64,000 nt of DNA from Branchinecta lynchi (Eukaryota; Arthropoda; Branchiopoda; Anostraca; Branchinectidae), in contig JAKZAP010000018.1 in the NCBI GenBank assembly GCA_023053575.1, positions 3,224,001-3,288,000 of the forward strand. Direction: 5' to 3'. Positions within the stretch are counted from its first letter, which is position 1; each line of letters opens with the position of its first letter. The notes beneath the pieces are model-generated. The model was not told the DNA's origin and did not search any database. It saw nothing but the letters and a program-made list of their open reading frames with translations. Shown piece by piece: positions 1-10,766 of this stretch. The translations under genes were made by a program, and so were the position numbers.

Positions 1-240
1 AGATTTTCTTGGCGGGCCACTAGCTCACCCGAAATGCTGCCGAAGCCAGAAAATGATAGTGAAAGTATTTGCCCGGATATCGGCAGAAACAGGAAATTTG
101 GCTGAGCTTTATGAAGTTTAATGGAGGTAACAATGCAAGGTGAATCCGCATCTGTACATAGTTTTCACAGCGGATCAGTCTTTTCGCTATGTTTGGATAC
201 GGGGATTGTTAAACCAGAAACAGACACGATGAGTCGGGAA
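1..240. other. Unassigned left edge
   Basis: I recognise no gene or repeat here. The sequence is of mixed composition with no long open frame. A possible 3' splice site (TTTTCACAG) lies near 170, but no convincing exon follows it. Confidence 0.3.
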
Positions 241-389
241 CAGGGCCGTATCCAAGGGATACGCCCCCCCCGAAACACACAAAACTAATCGTTTTTAAAG
301 GGTTTAACCTCTGATCGATGTCTTTTTTGTACTTTTTGGTCCGTCCCGCGGCCCCCCCCCCCCGAAATAAGTTCCTGGATACTGACCTG
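241..389 (+). mobile_element. hAT-type MITE, poly-C family, copy 1
   Basis: A 149-base non-coding element starts CAGGGCCGTATCC and ends CCTGGATACTGACCTG. Two C-runs flank an AT-richer core containing CTGATCGATGTC. It is the same family as the copies at 40101, 60113 and 61142. The flanks GTCGGGAA and GTCAGGGAA look like a decayed 8-base target duplication. It has no coding capacity and would need a hAT transposase supplied elsewhere. Confidence 0.7.
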
Positions 390-409
390 GTCAGGGAACA
401 CCTTATTCT

Positions 410-802
410 CGTCTTTCAATCAATCATTTAATCAAGTTTATTCCAAATAGCTAAAAGCTAGAAGTGGAATATAAATTTACAAAACATACACAGACACGAA
501 ACAAATTAACTAATACACTTACGAGATTTTACCAGACATAAATGATGGGATGAAACTACGTAAAAATTGGGCAGACGAATTAGCAGGATATGGAACAAAT
601 TGATTGCCAGTATCCCTCTTGGACCGACGCACGGAAGACGGGAGGGGAGGGGGGAATAGATGGGTCATCTGGGGACAACAGATTATCTTAGCTCCAAACT
701 TATTTGAAAGAATATTTCTACGTTCTGTTAACTTATGAACGTCAAGTTTAATGAGTGCTTCTTCGTATGGAATATTATGATCACCCAGAATGATTCTCAT
801 TC
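410..802 (-). mobile_element. 5'-truncated LINE, reverse transcriptase C-terminus and 3' tail (family 1)
   Basis: The minus strand is open from about 802 to 519. It encodes the tail that follows LINE reverse transcriptases: an arginine-rich RIILG motif, then YEEAL, then LTERRNILSNKFGAKI. A 3' untranslated region with TTTTAGCTATTTGG and a degenerate TTGATTGA tail ends near 410. The same tail and untranslated region recur at 52722-52992 (+), and the tail alone at 63598-63657. The copy is 5'-truncated, as is usual for target-primed insertions. The clade (CR1/L2-like) is inferred from the end-of-RT motif only. Confidence 0.75.
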
Positions 803-975
803 TTGGATACATCCAGGATGGATGTACAGTCTGGTTACAGTAGCCGGCGGAAGTTTACAAATCAATTTTTTTGTGAATTACTTATTCTATCTCGGATCTG
901 CAAGCTTACTGGTTCTGGAAATTGTCAGACCCACTTGTCTGTATCAGGAAGTTTAAAAATATTAACGGTTGTATC

Positions 976-1003
976 TCATCGAAACCTTTGGTCTTGTTAA
1001 TCT
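976..1003 (-). repeat. End fragment of repeat family G
   Basis: The minus strand reads AACAAGACCAAAGGTTTCGA, the starting motif of family G. The rest of the element is not recognisable here. Surrounding bases 803-1317 hold no other feature that I can support. Confidence 0.5.
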
Positions 1004-1317
1004 TAAGCTTTCAACTTTGGCATCCATCACAGTAAGGTTAAGAACAATCATACTATATCCTTGTGAAATGAATGTGTTACAGCATGTTAAAATCCATCCT
1101 TGTATGTTTCGAAGTCTAATTCACCAACGCTGGAATTTCCTTTTCGCCGTTTCATGGTATAATCGTGATATGCTGTATAATCAAAGTAGTATGCGGTATT
1201 TCCCTCGGAATCGCGGTATTACGCCGCATAGTAAGTTGCAACACTGTCTTGGTCTTTTCTTGACTTTTTTGTAGACGTGGACACGAAAACGGCGAAAACA
1301 AACATACTACAAAGTAT

Positions 1318-1516
1318 AGTTGCGTTTTTGATCGAAGTTTTGTTCGCCGTTCGCTTAGCCGGTTGCTTAATTTCCGTTTTTGAACACCGTCGAAGTTCAC
1401 CGTTTGCTTAATTAGTGTTTTTACGAGTCCGGCGATCCTTGCCAGGTCGACGTTTCTTCGACGATTCAAGCAAACTTTGTTCAAGGAAACTTTGAACTTC
1501 GATCAAAAACGCAACT
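1318..1516. mobile_element. Inverted-repeat element with AGTTGCGTTTTTGATCG ends
   Basis: A 199-base element has terminal inverted repeats AGTTGCGTTTTTGATCGAAG at the left and its complement at the right end. It is non-coding and holds further degenerate inverted motifs (TTCGCCG). TAT on both sides could be a 3-base target duplication. Related ends bound 43973-44413, and AGTCGCGTTTTTTGCGATCG ends bound 53934-54329. Confidence 0.75.
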
Positions 1517-2384
1517 TATGTTTTGTTGGGTTTAGGCTAGACTATGTGGACTGTGGAGAGAAGATAAGCAATATTTTAGGAGGTGTAGGCCGTCTCGGTC
1601 ATGGCTATACACATCTCTGCGCGTGTACGATCTTGATTGCGCGCGGATTCACGTATGTTGGAAAATTCGGCCTATCCGTTGGAGATAATGATTTTTGCTA
1701 AAAGGCAAGGCTGGTTCCAGTGAGTGACAAGAACTAAGAAGATCCGAAAGAGAGCCGCAAGAAATTCTGTTTTCGGCTAAACCTAAGTCCTCTCTTTATC
1801 TTGTGATGCCGAAACGTCGTTCGTTTTGCACGAAAATACTGCACGGTCACTTCCTTCAGATTGCTCTATGTACGTGTCTTAGTGACTAACTCCATTGCCC
1901 GCCCCCTGTATACAGTCGGCGACGCCGGGATTCCTCCGTTTCTTCCGTGCCGTAATGAGCGTTGAGTATTTGAAATGTCAAAATGTGATAGTTCTGATTA
2001 GCCTTGTAAATATTTTGAATGTATTTTTCTTGCCGGATAAGTAGAATTAAAAGTTGAGTCGGGAATTGATTAGAAGATCGTTTAAGAATTCAGGAGACGT
2101 TCTGAATTCACTGTTAATTTCTTCTCCGGCCGGAAATTTGGTATAAGTAAATTTGTTTCGTTCCTGTGTTACCGACTGTAAACAAGCGTCAATGCCGGGA
2201 TTATGAGTTTCTTCGCTGCGCATTATGAGTTTTGTCTCTTTTGATTTTTGTTTCTGTTCTTGCTCGTGGTGTTATGTAAGAGTTTCATGCGTGAAATCGT
2301 AACTGGTGATAACTGGTAACTGGTGGAATCGTAACTGGTGGTAACGGTGGACCCACAAGTCCAAGTTGTGATGATGGCTTTAAT
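1517..2384. other. Unassigned intergenic stretch
   Basis: No gene is recognised. A short degenerate direct repeat of GTAACTGGTG occurs at about 2299-2345. The rest is unremarkable. Confidence 0.4.
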
Positions 2385-2815
2385 AATTTATTTATTTATT
2401 TATGACCCGCTTTTTGCGTAACAGCGGAGTTTGAATAAAATACAAAAGTAAAATATACATATTAAAACACTTAAACAAAACAATGTAAATAAACACGACA
2501 ACATTCTTTTCATATAAAAAAAAAACACACTAAATAGACTTAAAATTTGTACACAGTGACAAGCACAATAATCGGGTTCAGGAATGAAAAACTGGCTGGC
2601 TAATAATTTCATGGGCTGAGAGGGCAGGATGTTTATGGAGGGAAAATAGATTTGAATGCGAACGAAAAAGTGTATTAATACTGTCCTGAACATTAAAATT
2701 CGAAACCAATTTACGATTACGAAAAGATTTTGGAAGATACATCAGAAATTTACAATACTTAAAAAAACAACTTGTCAAATTTTTAACATCTTTTTTCCTT
2801 AGGATATGGTAAACT
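2385..2815 (-). mobile_element. 5'-truncated LINE, jockey-like C-terminus (family 2)
   Basis: On the minus strand, about 2780 to 2570 encodes a LINE C-terminus: a KFLMYLPKSFRNRKLVSNFN segment followed by a region ending in HKHPAL. The 3' untranslated region follows and ends in repeated TTTATT (AATAAA on the minus strand). The same protein segment (KFLLGFPISFSNSQLVSNFK) is present at 41045-41368 (+). The layout resembles the C-termini of jockey-clade LINEs, but the clade is inferred. The copy lacks all upstream domains. Confidence 0.65.
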
Positions 2816-2898
2816 GAATAAATGCATAGGGGTCTCGAAACGCCTGAAATCTGCGCGCAACTGACAAATACGACGAGAATTTTTTTCTTTTCTTTTAG

Positions 2899-3095
2899 CG
2901 AAATGGAGAGAGTCGTAGACACGAACGTTCCAGTGACAGATCGCGACGTCGCGCCACCTCCGAAGGAAGGATGGCAACAAGAGATGGCCTCCAAGCATGG
3001 CCCCAATGTGGCAAAGGGTTCAGAGGCAGCGGTCTCTAGCCAGGCAGACAACCCGTCGGATACAGGCCTAAGAGGCATAGAGCATGCCAAGATAG
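2899..3095 (+). CDS. Exon A of an unrecognised gene for a hydrophilic protein
   Basis: A strong 3' splice site (TTTTCTTTTCTTTTAG) precedes 2899, and a consensus donor (ATAG|GTAAGC) follows 3095. Between them one frame is open for 65 codons, entering in phase 2 and leaving in phase 1. It has an internal Met at 2903. The product is rich in Asp, Glu, Lys, Pro, Ser and Ala, with one Trp and no Cys, and looks disordered. The exit phase fits exon B at 6088. I recognise no family. The internal Met shortly after the splice site could be the start, with the preceding bases as 5' untranslated region, or the exon may be internal. The splice signals and frame are visible. Membership in a single gene is inferred. 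Confidence 0.55.
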
Positions 3096-3115
3096 GTAAG
3101 CCAACAGTATAGAGA

Positions 3116-3522
3116 CAGTGTTGCCATGTTTGAAACTTTTGGGGCTGTTGGCGCTTTTTGCCTCTGCGAGACACCATGACGCTTTTTCTCTGAAAACGAC
3201 ACCGTTTCATACAAATGACACGTTTGAGGTCAGAAAGAGCGGCTTTTCATTTATTTTTACTCAACTTACGGATTAACGCCCCCCAAAAAATGTTTCACTT
3301 TGATTTAGCAAACAAAAGCAGCTGGAAGCCTGCTCATTTTCGATTAAATTTGGTACAAAGTTGTGATCCAACAATTAAGAAATGTAATGAATAATGTTCC
3401 TCCAAATCCAGAATACCTCGCATTTTGCGCATTGCCCAGCGGAATACGCAAACAAATTTGAGGTGTCAAAAAAGACCTTTCAGGAATTTGACACTTTTAA
3501 ATGTTGAGCTCTTGTCAATACT
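3116..3522. mobile_element. Non-coding element with CAGTGTTGCCATG end
   Basis: The element begins CAGTGTTGCCATG and ends TGTCAATACTG, which are imperfect inverted ends. The interior shares TTTCTCTGAAA, ACAAATGACAC, CTTTGATTTAG and GCGCATTGC with 16845-19735, where a second copy is split by two G elements. A shorter relative with CGGTTGCCACATG and CATGTGACAACCCTG ends is at 60849-61104. I assign it to hAT-type MITEs on end sequence. Its target duplication is not clear. Confidence 0.6.
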
Positions 3523-5310
3523 GCAAAGTGAGGTCGTAGAATTGGTCGGCGGAACCTTGAGGAACAGTACGCCTACATATTTATTCCTGTCGAATCCAAA
3601 GAGGGTTTTAGCATCCTTAAAGCCCGCGGATAGGGCCCGAAATACCGAAGAGCTTCCGAAACTCTTCCTCTGTTGGCAAGAAAGGGCTTTGAAGACGCCT
3701 AGAATGAAAATGCCCCAATTTGGGTGAAATTTCTGCCAGACACGCAGGATACAAACATGCCAATGCTAGTAATTCAGTTTCGAGAAATATGTCGCTTATC
3801 GATACATTCTGGACCAGTTTTGTCGGTACGTACCGGAGTGGATTTGTATTTTGTGTCGGAAGAAAGTCATTTCGCTTGCTCGTTTTAAGTTCGCCTGTGT
3901 TTAGTCAGCAAATCGCCAGCGTTTTGTCAGCAAATCACAAGGTTATAGACGGGGCGTTCCCTAAAGAGCTTCCCAAAAGATCCAAGATTGTTATTTGTCA
4001 CATTAGACAGTTACCTGTCTTGTCTAGGGAAAATGTGACAGCAAAATAATCATATTTCTTTGGGTGCCGGAAGTGGACAAATGCCAAGATAAGCCGGCAA
4101 CCACTAACGCAATTCGTTCGTACCTTTTTTTTACGGATTTGCTAAACAAAGCCGAGTGATAATTTTCCTTTTGTTGTGTTAGTTTGTTATTATGATGTTG
4201 TCTAAATAAACTTTATCTCTCTCACTAGGACCACAACGAGAAGAAACTTCCGGACCTACGTACGGAATTCATGCTCTTTTATCTTCCTCCTAAACCAGTT
4301 GAGAGAGAGAAGAGAGAGATCGGTATATTTAGAAACTATCATAGCACAACTGAATTCAGTATCTTACAAGTTATAAATAACAACTAAGATTCAGTTGAAA
4401 ACCGAAGTAAAAAAGGGCACAAACGAGAGCCCGTAACAGTTAGTGCGGACTTTGGGGGGTTACCTGTATACAGTGGCATTCTAGAGCTTGCTAGCAGTCA
4501 GCAAGAGATGAGTGCCTGCCATCTACCAAGGAGGCCAGTGTTACCACTGGTTGCAACAGATTTTCTTCGACGAAGCGAGCCAGAGTCCTGTGACCGGTTC
4601 CCTACCAGTAAAACCGAGCACGGAGCAAACAAGTTGAGCCTAATAATCATAAAGATGATAAAGCGGGATTTCTCGTTTCTCGCGGAAAAGTACGCAGTGT
4701 CGATTGCACCAGGATGTGACAGATTTTGCAGCCAATTGGCCTGATTACAGTTCAGCGCTCCAAGTCTATTAGTCCCAATTGCCTCATAACCAACACTTGT
4801 GTAGACATAGTAAAAAGTCTGATCCATAGGGTAGTGGGTCACTTTCACTTTCTGCTGCTGAGACATATGCAAAACCTCGATAACACCTCGATTACCTGGG
4901 ACACAGATGACAGGTTTTCCACTCACTAGCATGTGGATCTATTTTACCATGTCTGATAGAAGTGCTGACGCTGAGGCATAGGGGGATTAACAGAAACTAG
5001 TCCGGTCGGAATCGCTGAACAGCAATATGGCCAATAGCCACCGATTCCTCTAGAAGAAATAGGCAACATCGAAGGACGTAGTGACTCGCCGCTCTCTCTA
5101 CATAAGGTCAAGAAAAGGTTGACGGGTCTGCTTTCGCCTTTGGCAGGCTAGTCCGCGAGGAACGACTCAGTAGTCTCTTATATTTAGAGCTATATTTAAA
5201 CTTAATTTATGTTGACACCAAAGTCAAAATCGATGTCTTCAGTGTGGAAGTTAGTTTCCTAAATAGTAGTGATTAGATGAATTTGACTTCCTAGGCCTGC
5301 TTCTGTCAAC
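3523..5310. other. Unassigned stretch with one unexplained open frame
   Basis: No repeat family is recognised. The longest open frame is 4932-4498 on the minus strand (144 codons). It has no recognisable domain, lacks the splice and composition signals of the two supported genes, and is probably chance. Short CT and GA-rich patches occur around 4216-4240 and 4300-4320. Confidence 0.35.
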
Positions 5311-5319
5311 TATTGTAGT

Positions 5320-5480
5320 GGTTTGCGAACTATATTCCCAAGCCCCCCCCCCCCCCAGTAGCTCAATTGGTAGAGCGGCTGCCTTGTAAGCAGAGGGTCC
5401 TGGGCTCAAATCTCGGCCGAGGAGCAGTTTTGTCCTTCACTACTTACAGTTGTATTCATCTTCTTCATCATGACAAAGAA
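5320..5480 (+). repeat. tRNA-Thr-derived SINE, copy 1
   Basis: This segment aligns with the reverse complement of 55242-55440. The match includes the tRNA-like part, the bases upstream of it (GTGGTTTGCGAACT) and the bases downstream (TTTTGTC, CACTACTTACAG). Shared flanks on both sides show that it is a dispersed repeat carrying a tRNA-like promoter rather than a single tRNA gene. Confidence 0.7.
5352..5423 (+). pseudogene. tRNA-Thr(TGT)-like pseudogene inside SINE copy 1
   Basis: The D arm (TAGCTCAATTGGTAGAGC), the anticodon stem-loop CTGC-CTTGTAA-GCAG with anticodon TGT at 5385-5387, and the T arm can be folded. The 5' acceptor strand is replaced by a C-run that cannot pair with the 3' strand CCGAGGA. 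The B box is altered (GGCTCAAATCT instead of GGTTCAAATCC). It is therefore probably not a working tRNA. The anticodon reads ACA (Thr). Confidence 0.7.
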
Positions 5481-5697
5481 TGTACAAAGGAGGATTCCGA
5501 TTCCGAAACTTTCAAAACTTAAGATTGTCTAGGGAGTTCAACGTGTGTTGTTTTTTTAACAACATCAAAATTCATGAATAACTTTCATTATTCATTCAAT
5601 TCAATTCATTTATTCCCAAAATTGTGATAAAACAAAATGCACGGGATTGTCAAATTACATTTGGGTTAAATAAGGTTAAAATTACGGATAAAAAAAT

Positions 5698-6010
5698 GAG
5701 CGTGTTCCACCCTTCTAACGACAGTAACCACCCTTCTAACAATAGTAACTAATAGTTACTATTTTTGTTCCAACCTCGTAAAAAGTTACCACGCTGACCG
5801 TTCCAACCTTCTCGAATTAGTAACTGATAGTAGCTATTTGCTTACCATGCTCGGAAGCGTAGTAAGCGTGGTAACTGCGCATCTCTATAACGTGGTTGGT
5901 CGGGTTAACCCGTGGCATGATATTCTGCTGGAAAACAGAAAAATGGTTCCAGCCAATTGACGGCAAAAAGCCAGAATCCGTTACTATGGTAAGTAGGGTA
6001 GAAAACGCTC
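5698..6010 (+). mobile_element. MITE with GAGCGTGTTCCA ends, copy 1
   Basis: The element runs from GAGCGTGTTCCACCC to a decayed complementary end (GGGTAGAAAACGCTC). The interior carries repeated AGTAACTAATAGTTACTATT palindromes and TGACCGTTCCAACCTT. It is homologous over its full length to 37911-38211 (+) and, inverted, to 51233-51526. It is non-coding. No convincing target duplication is visible. Confidence 0.8.
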
Positions 6011-6087
6011 TGTGCTTCTTCTTCTTGACAAAGGATCAGTCAAGGACGGTTCCTATTCCACAACATTCAAAACTTTCGATATTCTAG

Positions 6088-6354
6088 GGAGAGAGACCAC
6101 GATGGACATGCAAGCAGAGAAGGGACACGAAATGCATGCCAAAGAGAAGAAAACAGAGAGAGAACTCCGAAAAAATATGGTAGAATCCCTGGATGCCAAG
6201 CGAGAATATGAGAATCAGATGAAGGGAAGGGATATCGGTGCTCAGCCTGGAGCAGCACAGGTTCAGAGGAATATACATGTGGAGCAGGACAGACCACGCC
6301 CTTCGGCCGGTGATGACCCCGTCTCTAGGACAAGGGATTTGGATAATATCCCAG
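6088..6354 (+). CDS. Exon B of the unrecognised hydrophilic-protein gene
   Basis: Acceptor TTTCGATATTCTAG and donor CCAG|GTAAGG bound 267 bases that enter and leave in phase 1, with 88 full codons. The phase fits exon A before it and exon C after it. The peptide is strongly charged: a Lys/Glu-rich helical segment (EKGHEMHAKEKKTERELRKN), then a Gln/Pro/Arg-rich tail. It has no Cys. The first half could form a single amphipathic helix. It is reminiscent of LEA-type hydrophilic proteins in composition only, so no homology is claimed. The gene's upstream neighbour is a MITE and its downstream neighbour the L repeat array, both intronic if the model is right. Confidence 0.55.
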
Positions 6355-6514
6355 GTAAGGTACGCATGTAGAGGTACCTAGTTACAGCTCAAATTACACG
6401 AGAAACCATCAGAATCTTAACAGCCAATTAGTATGTGGGTCCCAGGGCAGTAGCCCATGTTTTGAGCTATAAGCAGTTTCCTTTCGCTGCTAATGTTTTC
6501 ATGGCGCTTCCAGA

Positions 6515-6735
6515 TTTCTGTCCATGTCCCATATGGTGATTGCATTGTCTGCTCATCTGTCCCGGTTTTGCTAGTTTGAGCACATCCACGTATGTTAGGA
6601 TATGAAATTTGACCCCCCCCCCCCCCAGTTCTCAGCGAAACCTTCGTTTCTCTGATCCGATCATTAGTGTGGGGTGGAGGGAGGTGAGGCGAGGCATTGT
6701 GCTTGAGGATTGATTTAAGTTCAGAGGACATGCCC
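6515..6735 (-). repeat. Decayed end of an L element
   Basis: Read forward, the bases resemble the head of the L copies at 6900 and 27899 (a CATATGGTGATTGCA segment, then GGTTTTGCTAGTT), but are more diverged and have a C-run in place of one block. It appears to be an old L fragment. Bases 6736-6899 show nothing more. Confidence 0.45.
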
Positions 6736-6899
6736 GATATTTATTTTTTATTTGTGTTTATAATAATAAAAAATTGTATATTGCGAAAACGTCAAGGCTA
6801 CAAAGCCTCCACAAAATTCTTTTAATATGTCTTGTCTACGTCTGTTGCCGCATCACCGACTGATTAGACTTTTTGGCTGATAGTTGATGCGTATTGTCT

Positions 6900-9800
6900 G
6901 TTTTTATGGCACTTGCCCTTCGGCCAAGTGCCATATAGCGATTGCAATTTCTGTCCGTCCGTCGGTCTGTCGGTCTGTCCAGGTTTTGCTAGTTCGGGCA
7001 CTTCCAGATAAGCTAGGACGATAAAACTTGGCAAGCATATCAAGGACCCCAAATGATTAAGTTGGAAATAGTCACTTCCCCGATCCGAGCACCGTGGGGG
7101 GAGTGGAGGGAGGGGGAATCCGGAATCTTGAGGTATTTTTAACTTTTGAACGGGTGATCGGATCTCGATGAAACTTGATATTTGGAACGACCTCATGCCT
7201 CAGACGACCCAATTAAAATCCGGACCGGATCCGGTGACTTTTGGGGGGAGCTGGAGGGGGCAACCGGAAATCTTGGGAAACGCTATGAGTGGAGGGATCG
7301 AGATGAAACTTGGTGGGAAGACACCTAGCAAAGACTAGATACATCATTGACATAACCGAGCCGATTCGGGCACTGTGGGGGGGAGTGGAGGGAGGGGGAA
7401 TCCGGAACCTTGAGGTATTTATAACTTTTGAACGGGTGATCGGATCTTGATGGAACTTGATATTTGGAAAGACCTCATGCCTCAGACGACGTACTTAAAA
7501 TCCGGACCGGATCCGGTGACTTTTGGGGGGAGCTGGAGGGGGCAACCGGAAATCTTGGGAAACGCTATGAGTGGAGGGATCGAGATGAAACTTGGTGGGA
7601 AGACACCTAGCAAACACTAGATACATCATTGACATAACCGAGCCGATTCTGGTACTGTGGGGGGAGTGGAGGGAGGGGGAATCCGGAATCTTGAGGTATT
7701 TATAACTTTTGAACGGGTGATCGGATCTCGATGAAACTTGATATTTGGAACGACCTCATGCCTCAGACGACCCACTTAAAATCCGGACCGGATCCGGTGA
7801 CTTTTGGGGGGAGCTGGAGGGGGCAACCGGAAATTTTGGGAAACGCTATGAGTGGAGGGATCGAGATGAAACTTGGTGGGAAGACACCTAGCAAACACTA
7901 GATACATCATTGACATGACCGAGCCGATTCGGGCACTGTGGGGGGGAGTGGAGGGAGAGGGAATCCGGAACCTTGAGGTATTTATAACTTTTGAACGGGT
8001 GATCCGATCTCGATGGAACTTGATATTTGGAAAGACCTCATGCCTCAGACGACGTACTTAAAATCCGGACCGGATCCGGTGACTTTTGGGGGGAGCTGGA
8101 GGGGGCAACCGGAAATCTTGGGAAACGCTATGAGTGGAGGGATCGAGATGAAACTTGGTGGGAAGACACCTAGCAAACTCTAGATACATCATTGACATAA
8201 CCGAGCCGATTCTGGTACTGTGGGGGGAGCGGAGGGAGGGGGAATCCGGAATCTTGAGGTATTTATAACCTTTGAACGGGTGATCGGATCTCGATGGAAC
8301 TTGATATTTGGAAAGATCTCATGCCTCAGACGGCCCAATTAAAATCCGGACCGGATCCGGTGACTTTTGGGGGGAGCTGGAGGGGGCAACCGGAAATCTT
8401 GGGAAACGCTATGAGTGGAGGGATCGAGATGAAACTTGGTGGGAAGACACCTAGCAAACACTAGATACATCATTGACATAACCGAGCCAATTCGGGCACT
8501 GTGGGGGGGAGTGGAGGGAGGGGGAATCCGGAACATTGAGGTATTTATAACTTTTGAACGGGTGATCGGATCTCGATGGAACTTGATATTTGGAAAGACC
8601 TCATGCCTCAGACGACGTACTTAAAATCCGGACCGGGTCCGGTGACTTTTGGGGGGAGCTGGAGGGGGCAACCGGAAATCTTGGGAAACGCTATGAGTGG
8701 AGGGATCGAGATGAAACCTGGTGGGAAGACACCTAGCAAACACTAGATACATCATTGACATAACCGAGCCGATTCTGGTACTGTGGGGGGAGTGGAGGGA
8801 GGGGGAATCCGGAATCTTGAGGTATTTATAACATTTGAACGGGTGATCGGATCTCGATGAAACTTGATATTTGGAACGACCTCATGCCTCAGACGACCCA
8901 CTTAAAATCCGGACCGGATCCGGTGACTTTTGGGGGGGGGGGGGAGAGCTGGAGGGGGCAACGGGAAATCTTGGGAAACGCTATGAGTGGAGGGATCGAG
9001 ATGAAACTTGGTGGGAAGACACCTAGCAAACACTAGATACATCACTGACATGACCGAGCCGATTCGGGCACTGTGGGGGGGAGTGGAGGGAGGGGGAATC
9101 CGGAACCTTGAGGTATTCATAACTTTTGAACGGGTGATCCGATCTCGATGGAACTTGATATTTGGAAAGACCTCATGCCTCAGACGACGTACTTAAAATC
9201 CGGACCGGATCCGGTGACTTTTGGGGGGAGACGGAGGGGGCAACCGGAAATCTTGGGAAACGCTATGAGTGGAGGGATCGAGATGAAACTTGGTGGGAAG
9301 ACACCTAGCAAACTCTAGATACATCATTGACATAACCGAGCCGATTCTGGTACTGTGGGGGGAGCGGAGGGAGGGGGAATCCGGAATCTTGAGCTATTTA
9401 TAACTTTTGAACGGGTGATCGGATCTCGATGGAACTTGATATTTGGAAAGACCTCATGCCTCAGACGACCCACTTAAAATCCGGACCAGATCCGGTGACT
9501 TTTGGGGGGAGCTGGAGGAGGCAACCGGAAATCTTGGGAAACGGTATGAGTGGAGGGGTGGAGATGAAGCTTGGTGGGAAGACACCTAGTAAACACTAGA
9601 TACATCATTGGTGTATGACCGAGCAGATTCGGGCACTGTCGGGGGAGTGGAGGGAGGGGAATCCGGAATCTTGAGGTATTTATAACTTTTTAACGGGTTA
9701 CCGGATCTCGATGAAACTTGATATTTGGAACGACCTCATGCCTCAAACGACCCACTTAAAATCCGGACCGGATCCGGTGACTTTTGGGGGGAGCTGGAGG

Positions 9801-10212
9801 GAGCAACCGGAAATCTTGGGAAACGCTGTGAGTGGAGGGATCGAGATGAAACTTGGTGAGAAGATACATCATTGACATAACCGAGCCAATTCGGGCACTG
9901 TGGGGGGAGTGGAGGGAGGGGGAATCCGGAATCTTGAGGTATTTATAACTTTTGAATGGGTGACCGGATCTCGATGAAACTTGATATTTGGAAAGACCTC
10001 ATGACTCGGACGACCCACTTAAAATCCGGACCGGATCCGGTGACTTTTGGGGGGAGCTGGAGGGGAGAACCGGAAAAATTGGAAAACGCTATGAGTGGAG
10101 GGATCGAGATGAAACTTGGTGGGAAGACACCTAGCAAACACTAGATATATCATTGACATAACCGAGCCGTGCCTACTCGTAACAAGTGCCATATGAGCTC
10201 GTAGCTCTTGTT
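6900..10212 (-). mobile_element. L element with an expanded internal tandem array
   Basis: In sense orientation (minus strand) the copy starts at AACAAGAGCTACGAGCTCAT near 10212 and ends at the hairpin TATGGCACTTG...CAAGTGCCATA followed by AAAAA near 6903. No open frame longer than expected is conserved between copies, so it is non-coding. Just inside the hairpin end lie TAGCGATTG and CTGTCCGTC repeats. The centre is a tandem array annotated separately. It is inferred to be non-autonomous, and the class is unknown. Confidence 0.75.
7057..10144 (-). repeat. 281-base tandem array, about eleven units
   Basis: The landmark GATACATCATTGACAT recurs at about 7338, 7620, 7901, 8183, 8464, 8746, 9036, 9318, 9599, 9863 and (GATATATC) 10144. 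This gives spacings of 281-282 apart from one of 290 (extra G-run) and one of 264 (deletion). Units are nearly identical in the middle and more diverged at the right end, as expected from unequal exchange. Each unit holds two modules of about 140 bases, each with a GATGAAACTTG box. Short open frames inside it (for example 62 codons, repeated) are by-products of the repeat. Confidence 0.9.
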
Positions 10213-10217
10213 TATGT

Positions 10218-10345
10218 TATTTTCTTGTTGTCTTTTGTTCTTTTCTTTTTATTTCAATTTATCTCTTCTACTCCACACTCTTATGTTGTAAAACATTTTG
10301 TGGGTTATAAATACACTTACTTACTTACTTACTTACTTATATTTA
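10218..10345 (-). repeat. Short retroelement 3' end with TAAG tail
   Basis: On the minus strand a GTAAG-repeat tract is followed by TATTTATAACCCACA and an A-rich tail. The same TTATAACCC segment occurs at 31015-31110 and, diverged, near 2395-2450. It is probably a LINE or SINE 3' end. No coding part is seen. Confidence 0.45.
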
Positions 10346-10454
10346 TGGTCATACATTTTGGGAACAGACATTTCGTCAACTTCTTTCTTGAATTGGTCTG
10401 GTGATGGACAGTTTGCTGTTTCTTCTGGCAGGTGATTCCACTGAAGAGGCACGT

Positions 10455-10625
10455 GATTTAATAATAATAATTTAATAGATTTATTGCTCATCATGACGCA
10501 CAAACGAACAAAAAGACGGAGTAATCAAATAAAGAAAGAAAAAGAACAAGGAAACAATTGAAAAAATAACATTAACAATAATGGAAAAAACGTAAGAAAC
10601 TTAAAACGGAAAACAACACATACTG
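10455..10625. repeat. A-rich repeat with AAT tract
   Basis: An AATAATAAT tract is followed by a long A-rich stretch containing AAAGAAAAAGAACAA. A comparable AAT tract and A-rich stretch is inserted in the MITE at about 59372-59540. Both look like retroposed sequence, but the origin is not recognised. Confidence 0.4.
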
Positions 10626-10766
10626 ACAGAAGCTACATTGAGTAAAGCTGAAATTAAATTTCGAAGGCTCCACCGACCAGTGTCTTTGAAGAACCTCTCT
10701 CCAGCGAGTTTGAGGCTGTAAATGGATGAGTGAACTTTACACCCGTTGTGGAAATGCAGAGTGCGA

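Noticed and set aside
4498..4932. Minus-strand open frame of 144 codons
   Set aside because: It is the longest frame in the window, but has no recognisable domain, no splice or promoter context and no second copy. Kept only as a remark.
5352..5423. Functional tRNA-Thr gene
   Set aside because: The 5' acceptor strand is a C-run that cannot pair, and the B box is mutated.
7057..10144. Regular array resembling a CRISPR or a protein-repeat gene
   Set aside because: Units of 281 bases are contiguous with no spacers, the period is not a multiple of three, and the unit is part of the L transposon.
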